A DNA stretch of 64,000 nt from the NCBI GenBank assembly GCA_021654635.1, contig AP025179.1, positions 5,518,001 to 5,582,000 of the forward strand, read 5' to 3'. A program made the position numbers and the translations under genes. Of the stretch, positions 26,295-34,972 are shown piece after piece (position 1 is the first letter of the stretch; every line of letters begins with the position of its first letter). Origin of the DNA: Mycobacterium kiyosense (GTDB lineage Bacteria; Actinomycetota; Actinomycetes; Mycobacteriales; Mycobacteriaceae). The notes below the pieces were generated by a model that worked only from the letters and a program-made list of their open reading frames with translations, did no database searches and had not been told where the DNA came from.

Positions 26295-27461
26295 TCAGTA
26301 ACTGCGCGGCAGTTTAAGCACGTTGGATCCCAGGAAGTTCAGGATCATTTCCTGGCTGACCGGCGCGATCTTCATCAGCCGGGCCTCGCGGAAATAGCGC
26401 GTGATGTGGTACTCCTCCGCATAACCCATGCCGCCGTGCGTCTGCAACGCCCGGTCGGCGGCGGCGAAGCCCGCGTCGGCACACAGGTACTTGGCCGTAT
26501 TGGCTTCGCGCCCACAGGGTTTGCCGTTGTCGTAGAGCCAGGTGGCCTTGCGCAGCATGAGTTCGGCGGCGTCGAGGCGGGCCAGCGAGTCGGCCAGCGG
26601 GAACTGCAGGCCCTGGTTCATCCCAATCGGGCGGCCGAACACTTCCCGCTCGTTGCCGTACTTGACCGCCTTCTCCAGCGCCACCCGCCCGATGCCCAGC
26701 GCCTCGGCGGCGATCAGCATCCGCTCCGGGTTCAGGCCGTCGAGGATGTACTGAAATCCCTTGCCTTCCTCGCCAACCCGGTCCTCGACCGGCACCTCGA
26801 GGTTGTCGATGAAAAGCTCGTTGGAGCTAACGGCGTTGCGGCCCATCTTGCGGATCGGCCGGATGTCGACCCGGCTGCGGTCCAGGTCGGTGAGGAACAA
26901 CGTCATGCCGTCGGTCTTCTTGGTGACCTCGTCGTAGGACTGCGTCCTGGTCAGCAACAGAATCTTGTCGGACTCCATCGCCTTGGAAATCCACACTTTT
27001 CGGCCGTTCACCACATAACGGTCGCCGTCCCGCTTGGCGAAGGTGGTGATGCGCGAAGTGTCCAGGCCGGCACCGGGTTCGGTCACACCGAAGCAGATGT
27101 GGGTCTGCCCGGTTGCCACCGGCGGCAACGTACGGGCCTTGAGTTCGTCGGAACCGTGCACCACCACCGGTTGCATGCCGAAGATCGACAGATGGATGGA
27201 GCTGGCGGCATTCATCGCGCCGCCGGACTTGGCGACCTCCTCGAGCAGGATGGTGGCCTCGGTGATGCCCAGGCCGTGTCCGCCGTATTCGGTCGGGATG
27301 GTCATCCCCAGCCAGCCGCCGTCGGCGATGGCGCGGTAGAACTCCGTCGGGAATTCGTGCGCCTGATCTTTCTCCATCCAGTACTGGTCGTCGAACTTCG
27401 ACGCCAGCTCCGCCACCGACCGGCGGATCAACTCCTGGTCTTCGGTCAGCTCAAAATTCAT
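26295..27461 (-). CDS. Acyl-CoA dehydrogenase (FadE type)
   Basis: The 388-residue flavoenzyme has FGVTEPGAGLD, the beta-domain YVVNGRKVWIS, the REVFGRPIG substrate motif and the C-terminal QTHGGMGYAEEY. It is full length for a short/medium-chain FadE and would introduce the alpha-beta double bond before hydration. The ATG at 27461 (MNFELTEDQELIRR) is preferred over a GTG 9 bp upstream. With the downstream thiolase it forms a partial beta-oxidation set. Confidence 0.94.
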   Translation of the reverse strand: MNFELTEDQELIRRSVAELASKFDDQYWMEKDQAHEFPTEFYRAIADGGWLGMTIPTEYGGHGLGITEATILLEEVAKSGGAMNAASSIHLSIFGMQPVVVHGSDELKARTLPPVATGQTHICFGVTEPGAGLDTSRITTFAKRDGDRYVVNGRKVWISKAMESDKILLLTRTQSYDEVTKKTDGMTLFLTDLDRSRVDIRPIRKMGRNAVSSNELFIDNLEVPVEDRVGEEGKGFQYILDGLNPERMLIAAEALGIGRVALEKAVKYGNEREVFGRPIGMNQGLQFPLADSLARLDAAELMLRKATWLYDNGKPCGREANTAKYLCADAGFAAADRALQTHGGMGYAEEYHITRYFREARLMKIAPVSQEMILNFLGSNVLKLPRSY

Positions 27462-27487
27462 CCCACCCACGGGGCACTTCCTTTCAG

Positions 27488-27549
27488 CGCGAGTAGACGC
27501 AAACGCACCCGGAATCGGTCATCTTCAGGGGCTTTTGCGTCTGCTCGCG
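27488..27549. repeat. Long intergenic palindrome, 16-bp arms
   Basis: Arms CGCGAGTAGACGCAAA (27488-27503) and TTTGCGTCTGCTCGCG (27534-27549) pair with one mismatch around a 30-nt loop. It lies between the amidohydrolase and the acyl-CoA dehydrogenase genes. It could be a terminator or a dispersed intergenic palindrome. Confidence 0.55.
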
Positions 27550-27564
27550 GGTAGACCGGACCGT

Positions 27565-28863
27565 CTAGTCCTTGTTGCCGGTAAGGGCTTTCGCGTTAGC
27601 CGCGAAGTCGGCGAACGACGAACCGCCACGACTGTCCTTTTCGTGACCCTGCGCCTTGATGGAGACGTCGTGTCCCTCGGCGGCCTTGCGCAGCGCACCG
27701 ACGCTCGCCTGTTCGCGACTGATGTGGGTGAACGGGTCGAACGAGTACCAGCGCATGGCGTTCTCGTGGGTCATCTTGTTGATCTCGTCGTCGGGCACGT
27801 TGTTCAGCGACAGCACATCCCACAGCTCTTCGGGGGCACCCGGCCACATGGAGTCGCTGTGCGGGTAGTCGGCTTCCCAGCAGATGTTGTCGATGCCGAT
27901 CATGTTGCGCAGGGCCACACCGACCTTGTCGCTGATGAAGCAGGTCAGGAAGTGGTCACGGAAAACCTCGCTGGGCAGCTTGCCCTTGAAGTCCTGGTGC
28001 GTCCAGGCCGAGTGCATCTCGTAGGTCCGGTCCGCGCGCTCCAGGAAGTAGGGAATCCAGCCGGTTCCGCCCTCGGACAGCGCGATCTTGAGGTCCGGGT
28101 ATTCCTTGATCGGCCGCGACCACAGCAGGTCGGCGGCGGCTTGCACGATGTTCATCGGCTGCAGCGTGATCATCACGTCCATCGGGGCATCCGGCGCGGT
28201 GATCGCCAACCGCCCCGAGGAACCGATGTGCACGTTCATCACTGTGTCGGTGTCCACCAAGGCTTTCCACAGCGGGTTCCAGTACTCGTCGTGGAAGCTG
28301 GGATAGCCCATCGCAGCCGGGTTCTCGGTGAAGGTCAGCGCGTGCACACCCTTCTTGGACACCCGGCGCACCTCGGCGGCGCATGCCTCGGCATCCCAGA
28401 TCACCGGGATCGCCATCGGGATGAATCGCGCCGGATAGGCGCCGCACCACTCGTCGATGTGCCAGTCGTTGTAGGCCTGCACCAGCGCGATCGAGAAGTC
28501 GTGGTCGTCGGTGGCGAACAGGCGCCCGGCAAAGCCGGGGAACGACGGGAAGCAGATCGAGGCCAGGATGCCCCCGGCGTTCATGTCCTTGACGCGCTCG
28601 TCGACGTTGTAGCAACCGGGCCGGATCTCATCGAGCCCAGTCGGCTCGATGCCGTACTCCTCCTTCGGCCGGCCGGCGACGGCGTTGAGCGCGACGTTCG
28701 GGATCACCGTGTCGCGGAACTTCCACATGTCCGAGCCGTCGGCATTGTGCACCAGGCGCGGCGCGTCGTCCTGATACTTCTTGGCCAGATGGTTCTTGAA
28801 CATGTTGGGCGGCTCGACGGTGTGGTCGTCCACGCTGATCAGGATCATGTCCTCTTTGTTCAT
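27565..28863 (-). CDS. Amidohydrolase superfamily protein (PF04909 type)
   Basis: The 432-residue TIM-barrel metal enzyme has the N-terminal metal motif SVDDH (D12-H14) and the C-terminal WEADYPHSDSMW. It is longer than the paralogues at 5.8 and 6.9 kb because of a C-terminal extension rich in Ala, Lys and Ser. The ATG at 28863 has a strong TAGGAGGGA site 7 bp upstream. The gene is divergent from the CMD-Rieske operon at 29176; the 312-bp gap holds symmetric elements for both directions. Confidence 0.9.
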   Translation of the reverse strand: MNKEDMILISVDDHTVEPPNMFKNHLAKKYQDDAPRLVHNADGSDMWKFRDTVIPNVALNAVAGRPKEEYGIEPTGLDEIRPGCYNVDERVKDMNAGGILASICFPSFPGFAGRLFATDDHDFSIALVQAYNDWHIDEWCGAYPARFIPMAIPVIWDAEACAAEVRRVSKKGVHALTFTENPAAMGYPSFHDEYWNPLWKALVDTDTVMNVHIGSSGRLAITAPDAPMDVMITLQPMNIVQAAADLLWSRPIKEYPDLKIALSEGGTGWIPYFLERADRTYEMHSAWTHQDFKGKLPSEVFRDHFLTCFISDKVGVALRNMIGIDNICWEADYPHSDSMWPGAPEELWDVLSLNNVPDDEINKMTHENAMRWYSFDPFTHISREQASVGALRKAAEGHDVSIKAQGHEKDSRGGSSFADFAANAKALTGNKD

Positions 28864-29175
28864 GGGCTGTTCCCTCCTAATCGGGGTCCATTCGAGCGCG
28901 CGGCGGCACCACCTTCGCAAAGCTCGCTATATGTGAAAACTATCTTCTCGCGAAGCGAGAATCAACATCCAGCATCGGCGCCGCGCGCACTGTCGGCCCC
29001 GTAGCGGGCGTTTCGGCCGGGCGAATCGCCGGCTTCGCCGGGTCACCGCCGGGCAGTCCCGCAGCCGGCCGTCCGGCCGCCCATCGAGCCAGGATTGACC
29101 AGCCGAGCGATTCATGCAAGTCTATTAGTTGGAAATGAGAATAGGATTCTCCTTGATCGAGAGGAACCCAGGTAG
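28864..29175. promoter_or_regulatory. 312-bp divergent promoter region
   Basis: No gene is visible. The region contains an inverted repeat TTCTCGC-GAA-GCGAGAA at 28945-28961 facing the amidohydrolase, a GC-rich central part without obvious signals, and a GAGAAT-N3-ATTCTC palindrome at 29137-29151 close to the 29176 start. Two different regulators, or one regulator with two sites, could act here. Confidence 0.5.
29137..29151. promoter_or_regulatory. Perfect GAGAAT-AGG-ATTCTC palindrome
   Basis: This 15-bp dyad lies 25 bp upstream of the CMD-Rieske operon start. The same arms occur at 36212-36226 and, with one change, at 37068-37082, which makes it a strong operator candidate. Confidence 0.7.
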
Positions 29176-29727
29176 ATGCGTCTGCCGCCCCTGCCCGCCG
29201 ACCAGTGGGACGAGTCCGTCGACCAGGCGCTGGCCGTCATGCTGCCCGCCGAGCGCCGCAATCCGCGCGACGCGTCCAACATCCTGGCGACCCTGGTCAA
29301 CCATCCGGCGCTCACCAAGGCGTTCCTTCGGTTCAACGTCCACCTGTTATTCACCTCCACCCTGCCGCCGCGCATCCGCGAGTTGGCCATCCTGCGGGCC
29401 GCGCACCGGCGCCAGTGCGCCTACGAGTGGAACCACCACGTCAACCTCGCCAAGCGTGAGGGCGTGACCGACGACGAGATCGAGGCGGTGCGAAGCGGCG
29501 GCGACGCCTGGGCGGGCGACGAGTTCGAGCGCGCCGTCATCGTCGGAGTCGACGAACTCGACGAGAAATCCCAGTTGTCCGACCAGACCTGGGCGACCCT
29601 CGGCACCCGCTTCGACGATCGCCAGCGCATGGACTACGTGTTCACCGTCGGCTCTTACATCATGTTGGCCATGGCGCTCAACACTTTTGGCGTTCAGGTC
29701 GAAAAGACCCACCAGACTGAAGACTGA
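29176..29727 (+). CDS. Carboxymuconolactone decarboxylase family protein
   Basis: The 183-residue helical protein has the CMD core LPPRIRELAILRAAHRRQCAYEWNHHVNLA. It shows C81, E84 and H87/H88 but not the CxxC of AhpD peroxidases. It is longer than the 128-residue CMD protein at 4321. It is the first gene of the operon that continues with the Rieske oxygenase 16 bp downstream, so it may act on the oxygenase product or protect against peroxide from uncoupled turnover; both are inference. Confidence 0.88.
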   Translation: MRLPPLPADQWDESVDQALAVMLPAERRNPRDASNILATLVNHPALTKAFLRFNVHLLFTSTLPPRIRELAILRAAHRRQCAYEWNHHVNLAKREGVTDDEIEAVRSGGDAWAGDEFERAVIVGVDELDEKSQLSDQTWATLGTRFDDRQRMDYVFTVGSYIMLAMALNTFGVQVEKTHQTED

Positions 29728-29742
29728 GAGAAAGGTAGGACG

Positions 29743-31035
29743 TTGGCCCACTTCCCCAAGCCAGCTGCCGGCAGCTGGACAGAGAATTATCCCGAGCTGG
29801 GGACCGACCCGGTCGACTACAGCGACTCGATCGACCCGGCGTTCTTCGAGGCCGAGCGCGAAGCGGTGTTCCGCAAACAGTGGCTCAACGTCGGACGGGT
29901 GAACCGGCTGCCGCGCACCGGCAGCTACTTCACCCGGGAACTGCCCTCGGCCGGACCCGGTACCTCGGTGATCATCGTCAAGACCAAGGACGGCTCGGTC
30001 AAGGCGTACCACAACGTCTGCCGGCACCGCGGAAACAAGTTGGTGTGGAACGACTTTCCCAACGAGGAGACCTCCGGAACCTGCCGGCAGTTCACCTGCA
30101 AGTACCACGCCTGGCGGTACAGCCTGGACGGCGACCTCACGTTCGTCCAGCAGGAGGACGAGTTCTTCAACCTCGACAAGAGCCGCTACGGCCTGGCGCC
30201 GGTCCGCTGCGAGGTGTGGGAAGGCTTCATCTTCATCAACTTCGACAACAACGCGGCGCCACTGGTCGACTACCTGGGTCCACTGGCCAAGAGCATCGAG
30301 GGCTACCCGTTCGGCGAGATGACCGAGACCTACTCCTACCGCGCCGAGGTCGGCAGCAACTGGAAGTTGTTCATCGACGCGTTCGTCGAGTTCTACCACG
30401 CGCCGATCCTGCACCAGGGGCAGTACACCAAGGAGGAAGCCGCCAAGATCCAGAAGTTCGGCTACGAGGCGCTGCACTACGAACTGGCCGGCCCGCACAG
30501 CCTGCAGTCGACCTGGGGTGGTCAGGCGCCACCGCCGGACATGTCCATGGTCAAGCCGATGGACCAAGTGCTGCGCAGCGGCCTGTTCGGGCCTTGGGAC
30601 AAGCCCGAGATCATCGAAAAGCTGGAGCTGCCCCAGGGCGTCAACGTCAAGCGGGTACCGCAGTGGGGCATCGACTCGTGGCTCTTCTACCCCAACTTCA
30701 TGTTGCTGATCTGGGAGCCGGGCTGGTTCCTGACGTACCACTACTGGCCGACCGCGGTGGACAAGCACATCTTCGAAGCCGTGCTGTATTTCGTGCCGCC
30801 GCGCAACGCGCGCGAACGCCTGGCCCAGGAGCTGGCCGCGGTGACGTTCAAGGAGTACGCGCTGCAGGACGCCAACACCCTGGAAGCGACCCAGACCATG
30901 ATCGGGACCCGGGCCGTCCAGGAGTTCCTGCTGTGCGACCAGGAAGTCCTGATCCGCCACCTGCACAAGACGACCGGCGACTACGTGCACAACTGGGTGA
31001 AGGAGCGCCAGAACAATGGCAAAGTTACCGTCTGA
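29743..31035 (+). CDS. Rieske non-heme iron ring-hydroxylating oxygenase, alpha subunit
   Basis: The 430-residue protein has the Rieske cluster ligands C93, H95 (CRHRGN) and C119, H122 (CKYHAW). The mononuclear iron ligands H219 and H224 lie in DAFVEFYHAPILH. This is the catalytic subunit layout of aromatic-ring and steroid oxygenases. No standard beta-subunit gene follows. Instead a 108-residue protein overlaps its end by 20 bp. No dedicated reductase is adjacent. The TTG start follows AGAAAGGTAGGACG. The substrate could be an aromatic, steroid or terpenoid ring. Confidence 0.93.
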   Translation: MAHFPKPAAGSWTENYPELGTDPVDYSDSIDPAFFEAEREAVFRKQWLNVGRVNRLPRTGSYFTRELPSAGPGTSVIIVKTKDGSVKAYHNVCRHRGNKLVWNDFPNEETSGTCRQFTCKYHAWRYSLDGDLTFVQQEDEFFNLDKSRYGLAPVRCEVWEGFIFINFDNNAAPLVDYLGPLAKSIEGYPFGEMTETYSYRAEVGSNWKLFIDAFVEFYHAPILHQGQYTKEEAAKIQKFGYEALHYELAGPHSLQSTWGGQAPPPDMSMVKPMDQVLRSGLFGPWDKPEIIEKLELPQGVNVKRVPQWGIDSWLFYPNFMLLIWEPGWFLTYHYWPTAVDKHIFEAVLYFVPPRNARERLAQELAAVTFKEYALQDANTLEATQTMIGTRAVQEFLLCDQEVLIRHLHKTTGDYVHNWVKERQNNGKVTV

Positions 31036-31342
31036 ATTCGCTGCGCTGGAACCGTTTCTGGATTGGGATCTGGCCCACGAGCCGGACCGCTACGCCAAAC
31101 GGCTGGCCTCGACGATGGCCGAGATGCAGGAGTTCTACGACGTCGCGTTCCCACTCCTCAACGACGTCATCGCCTACTGCGACCAGTTCCCGCTGGACGA
31201 CCTGCCCGACGACGCGAAGTCCCTCATGCACATCATGCAGTCGCTGGTCATGGTGTCGTTCCCGATCGAGGCCTGGAAGCAGCCGCGGGTTCCCGACAGC
31301 GGCGCCGCGTGGGTGGAAGTGCTCCACGAACCGGTGATCTGA
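31016..31342 (+). CDS. Small conserved hypothetical protein coupled to the Rieske oxygenase
   Basis: The 108-residue acidic protein begins MAKLPSEFAALEPFLDWDLAHEPDRYAKRL and is predicted mainly helical, with no cofactor motif. Its ATG lies inside the Rieske gene (20-bp overlap), which implies tight coupling and a fixed ratio to the oxygenase. It could be an accessory or unusual small subunit. It is not similar in sequence or length to the SnoaL-like beta subunits of classical dioxygenases. Function unknown. Confidence 0.8.
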   Translation: MAKLPSEFAALEPFLDWDLAHEPDRYAKRLASTMAEMQEFYDVAFPLLNDVIAYCDQFPLDDLPDDAKSLMHIMQSLVMVSFPIEAWKQPRVPDSGAAWVEVLHEPVI

Positions 31343-31345
31343 CCG

Positions 31346-32556
31346 GTGCAGACGCTCAAGGCCGCCGGGCTGCTCGACGTCGAGACCGGCGAGATCGTCT
31401 CCCCCGGGCATCCTGCGCGTCGACGGCGACCGCATCGTCGGCGTCGGTGGCGAAACCGCGGGCGAGACAATCGATCTCGGTGACCAGATCCTGCTGCCGG
31501 GCCTGATGGACATGGAGGTCAACCTGCTGATGGGCGGGCGCGGCGAGAAGCCGGGCCTGTCCCAGGTGCAGGACGACCCACCGACCCGGGTGCTGCGTGC
31601 GGTGGGCAATGCCCGCCGCACGCTGCGCGCCGGCTTCACCACCGTGCGCAACCTCGGGTTGTTCGTCAAGACCGGCGGCTACCTGCTGGACGTGGCGCTG
31701 GGCAAGGCGATCGACGCCGGCTGGATCGAGGGGGCCCCGCGTGGTGCCGGCCGGGCATGCGATCACGCCCACCGGCGGACACCTGGATCCGACGATGTTC
31801 GCCGCGTTCGCCCCGCACGTGCTGGATCTGACGATCGAGGAAGGCATCGCCAACGGAGTCGACGAGATCCGCCGGGCGGTGCGCTACCAGATCAAGCACG
31901 GCGCCCAGCTGATCAAGGTCTGCTGCTCCGGCGGTGTCATGTCGCTGACGGGACCCCCTGGCGCACAACACTATTCAGACGATGAGTTGCGTGCGATCGT
32001 CGACGAGGCACATCGGCGCGGACTCCGGGTGGCTGCGCACACGCACGGCGCCGATGCCGTCAAGCACGCGGTGCAGGCCGGCATCGACTGCATCGAGCAC
32101 GGCTTCCTGATCGACGACGAAGCCATTGCACTGATGGTCGAGCACGGCACGTTCCTGGTCAGCACCCGGCGCCTGGCCGAGGGCATGGACGTCTCGCACG
32201 CGCCACCGGAGTTGCAGGCCAAGGCGGCCGAGATGTTCCCCAAGTCGCGGACCTCGATCCTGGCGGCCTACCGGGCTGGGGTGAAGATCGCCGTCGGCAC
32301 CGACGCACCCGCGATTCCGCACGGGCGCAACGCCGACGAACTGGTCACCCTGGTGGAATGGGGCCTGCCGCCGCTGGCGGTGTTGCAAGCGGCCACGGTG
32401 ACCGCCGCCGAGCTGATCAACTCCCGCGATCTGGGCCGGCTGGCCGAAGGTATGCTCGCCGACGTCATCGCCGTGCCGGGAAATCCGTTGGAAGACATCA
32501 CCGTTACCCGAGACGTCAGCTTTGTCATGAAAGGCGGGAAGGTCTTTGTCCAGTAA
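31346..32556 (+). CDS. Amidohydrolase family protein (imidazolonepropionase/prolidase-like), two +1 shifts
   Basis: GTG at 31346 begins VQTLKAAGLLDVETGEIV, a beta-sandwich N-terminus of PF01979-type amidohydrolases. One extra base in CCCCCGGG (31401-31408) and one in GGGGGCCCC (31730-31738) interrupt it. Corrected, the 402-residue protein reads through TTVRNLG, GHAITPTGGH, the KVCCSGGVMS strand, HTHGADAVKHAVQAGIDCIEHG and VGTDAPAIPHG, giving the His and Asp metal ligands of the TIM barrel. It differs from the four PF04909 proteins in this window. It sits between the Rieske set and the SnoaL gene and could open a ring amide or lactone. Confidence 0.82.
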
Positions 32557-32977
32557 CCAACCGACCAGAACCGACGATCTGGTCGAGATCCAGCAACTGC
32601 TCGCGCGCTACGCGGTGACCATCACCCAGGGCGACATCGACGGGCTGATCGCAGTGTTCACCCCGGACGGCACCTACAGCGCGTTCGGCGACACCTACAC
32701 CCTGGACAGATTCCCGGAACTGGTCGCCGCCGCCCCCAAGGGTTTGTTCATGACCGGCACCGCGCTGGTGGACCTGGACGGCGACGAGGCCAGCGGCACC
32801 CAACCGCTGTGCTTCATCGAACATTCCGCCCACGACATGCGCATCGGCTACTACCGCGACACCTATCTGCGCACCGATGCCGGGTGGCGGCTGAAAACCC
32901 GTGCGATGACCTTCATTCGGCGCAGCGGCGTGCACGACTCCGGGCGCCCGCACGCGGTGGGCCGACCCACGCCGTGA
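32546..32977 (+). CDS. SnoaL-like (NTF2-fold) protein
   Basis: The 143-residue protein has the NTF2-like cone pattern: N-terminal helix DLVEIQQLLARYAVTITQGDIDGLIAVFTPDGTY, then strands ending TRAMTFIRRSGVHD. Such proteins serve as isomerases, dehydratases, cyclases or oxygenase small subunits. The TTG start overlaps the amidohydrolase stop by 11 bp, and the end overlaps the acyl-CoA dehydrogenase by 4 bp. Its fold is that of dioxygenase beta subunits, so pairing with the Rieske alpha subunit is possible but unproven. Confidence 0.85.
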   Translation: MSSNQPTRTDDLVEIQQLLARYAVTITQGDIDGLIAVFTPDGTYSAFGDTYTLDRFPELVAAAPKGLFMTGTALVDLDGDEASGTQPLCFIEHSAHDMRIGYYRDTYLRTDAGWRLKTRAMTFIRRSGVHDSGRPHAVGRPTP

Positions 32978-34077
32978 CATCGCCACCGGTTGACGTCGGC
33001 CAGTTCCGCGCGGACCTGTGCGCGTGGCTCGACGAGCACGACCTGTCCCCCGGCCCCGATCATTCGTTGCAGGGCCATATGCGGCAGTTCGGCCGCGTCA
33101 GCGCGGCGCTCTACGAGGCCGGCTGGATGCGCTACGGCTGGCCGGTAGAGGTGGGCGGGCTGGGGGGACCGGCCCTGCTGCGCGCCATCGTCGGCGAGGA
33201 AGTGGTGGGACGCCGACTGGCCGAGCCCGGGCCGTATTCGATGCTCGAGGTGCTCGCACCCACGATGATCGATTACGCCTCAACCGAACTCGCAGCCGAG
33301 ATGGTCCCCTTGCTGCTCAGCGGCCGCGAGCAGTGGTGCCAGGGATTCTCCGAGCCCGGCTCCGGCAGTGACCTCGCGTCGTTGACCACCCGAGCGGTTC
33401 AGAACGGCGACAACTGGATCGTCAACGGGCAGAAGGTCTGGACCAGCTTCGCGCAGTATTCCAGCCGGTGCATCCTGCTCACCCGTACCGCGCCGGGCCA
33501 TGACGGCATCACCGCGTTCTTCGTCGACCTCGACACCCCGGGCGTCACCGTTCGCCCGCTGCGCACCATGCACGACGTCGACGAGTTCTGCGAGGTCTAC
33601 TTCGACGACGTGGTGATCCCGTCGAGTCGGATGCTGGGCCGGCCCGGGGACGGCTGGCGACTGGCGATGGACCTACTGCCCTTCGAGCGCTCGACCTGCT
33701 TCTGGCAGCGCATCGCCTACCTGTACTCCCGCTTCGACGCGCTGATCGAGCAGGCCGTCGAGCCCGACGAATCCGCCTTGGGCGCAGCCTATCTCGCGCT
33801 ACACACGCTGCGCTGCCGGTCGCGGGCCACCCAGCACCGACTGGCCGGCGGGACGAGGCTGGGGCCGGACACCTCTATCGACAAGGTGCTGCTGGCCGGA
33901 GCCGAGCAGAAGCTCTACGACACCGTCCACGACTTGCTGCCCGGGACGCTGGAGCTCGACGACACGCCATGGCGCCCCGAGTACCTGTACTCGCGCGCGG
34001 CCACCATCTATGGCGGCACCGCGGAGATCCAACGCAACATCATCGCCCGCCGACTGCTCGACCTCGGGAAGGAGTGA
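32974..34077 (+). CDS. Acyl-CoA dehydrogenase (probable subunit 1 of a heteromer)
   Basis: The 367-residue protein has the complete fold: CQGFSEPGSGSD, the beta-domain WIVNGQKVWTSF, and the C-terminal YGGTAEIQRNIIARRLL. GTG at 32974 overlaps the SnoaL stop. A second, shorter acyl-CoA dehydrogenase starts 4 bp downstream. Adjacent unequal FadE genes in mycobacterial steroid pathways encode alpha2beta2 heterotetramers, so this is probably the FAD-binding partner of such a complex. Confidence 0.92.
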   Translation: MTSPPVDVGQFRADLCAWLDEHDLSPGPDHSLQGHMRQFGRVSAALYEAGWMRYGWPVEVGGLGGPALLRAIVGEEVVGRRLAEPGPYSMLEVLAPTMIDYASTELAAEMVPLLLSGREQWCQGFSEPGSGSDLASLTTRAVQNGDNWIVNGQKVWTSFAQYSSRCILLTRTAPGHDGITAFFVDLDTPGVTVRPLRTMHDVDEFCEVYFDDVVIPSSRMLGRPGDGWRLAMDLLPFERSTCFWQRIAYLYSRFDALIEQAVEPDESALGAAYLALHTLRCRSRATQHRLAGGTRLGPDTSIDKVLLAGAEQKLYDTVHDLLPGTLELDDTPWRPEYLYSRAATIYGGTAEIQRNIIARRLLDLGKE

Positions 34078-34081
34078 GCTC

Positions 34082-34876
34082 ATGAGGGCCGATCCCGAGC
34101 TGCAAATGCTGACCGAGTCGCTGCGATCGGCGATGCTGACGTCGTCGGGCGCAAAGCTCGACGACGCGCTGGCCGAGCTCGGTTGGCTGGATATGCTCGA
34201 CGAAATACCCGAAACCGCAGTACCTTTGGTGTTCGGTCTGCTCGGCGAAACCGGCGCACAGGCACCGCTGCTCAACGACGTGCTGCTGCAGGCCGCCGGC
34301 CGCGCGGCCGGCGGCACCGTGCCGATGCCCTACGCCGGCGGTTCTTGGGTGCTGTGGGAGCGAGGCGACGAAGCCACCGCGACGTTGGGTGGCGATCTGC
34401 CGATACACCGGGTGCCGCAGGGAGATCCGATTCCGCTGGCGGCCGGCCGGCGGGCCCTGGGTTGGTGGCTGGTCGGCTGCGGCCGGGCCATGTTGTCGCT
34501 GGCCCGGCAGCACGCACTGGACCGCGTCCAATTCGGCCGTCCCATCGCCTCTTTCCAGGCGGTGCGGCACCGGCTTGCCGAGACACTGGTCGCCGTCGAG
34601 GGCGCCGAGGCTGCCTTGCACATCGCCACCGACCATCCCGAGGAGTTGGCCAGCCTGCTGGCCAAAGCCGCTGCGGGCCAAGCGGCATTGACCGCCGCCC
34701 GGCATTGCCAGCAGGTGCTCGGCGGGATCGGCTTCACGGCTGAGCATCAGCTGCACCGGCATGTCAAACGGGCGTTGGTGCTCGACGGGTTGCTCGGCAG
34801 CTCACGCGAGCTCACCCGCGAGGCCGGCGCAGTCCTTCGGCAGCGGGGATCCGCGCCGCGGCTGGCGCAGCTGTAG
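34082..34876 (+). CDS. Short acyl-CoA dehydrogenase-like protein (probable subunit 2)
   Basis: This 264-residue protein is well below the usual 380. It keeps the C-terminal helical part (RVQFGRPIASFQAVRHRLAE and QQVLGGIGFTAEHQLHRHVKRAL) and a shortened N-terminal region, but the middle beta-domain is largely absent. The compact shape and the 4-bp gap to the full-length dehydrogenase point to a heteromeric partner rather than a stand-alone enzyme. The ATG at 34082 follows GGAAGGAGTGAGCTC. Confidence 0.87.
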   Translation: MRADPELQMLTESLRSAMLTSSGAKLDDALAELGWLDMLDEIPETAVPLVFGLLGETGAQAPLLNDVLLQAAGRAAGGTVPMPYAGGSWVLWERGDEATATLGGDLPIHRVPQGDPIPLAAGRRALGWWLVGCGRAMLSLARQHALDRVQFGRPIASFQAVRHRLAETLVAVEGAEAALHIATDHPEELASLLAKAAAGQAALTAARHCQQVLGGIGFTAEHQLHRHVKRALVLDGLLGSSRELTREAGAVLRQRGSAPRLAQL

Positions 34877-34891
34877 CCTGCCTCTTTTTCC

Positions 34892-34951
34892 CGCGAAAGT
34901 GAATCGTACGACGCGACTCGCCGCAATTCCGTCGTGAAAGTCACACTCGCG
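34892..34951. terminator. Structured convergent intergenic region, likely bidirectional terminator
   Basis: Between convergent genes, nested arms CGCGAAAGTGA / TCACACTCGCG (two mismatches) and ACGACG / CGTCGT can fold. A CTCTTTTTC stretch lies just upstream on the plus strand. Position favours termination in both directions. Confidence 0.5.
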
Positions 34952-34972
34952 CAGGAGGTTTAGGGCACGGCT

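Noticed and set aside
29743..32977. SnoaL protein as the definite beta subunit of the Rieske oxygenase
   Set aside because: It has the right fold class but is separated by two genes, and similar proteins often act alone. It is kept only as a possibility.
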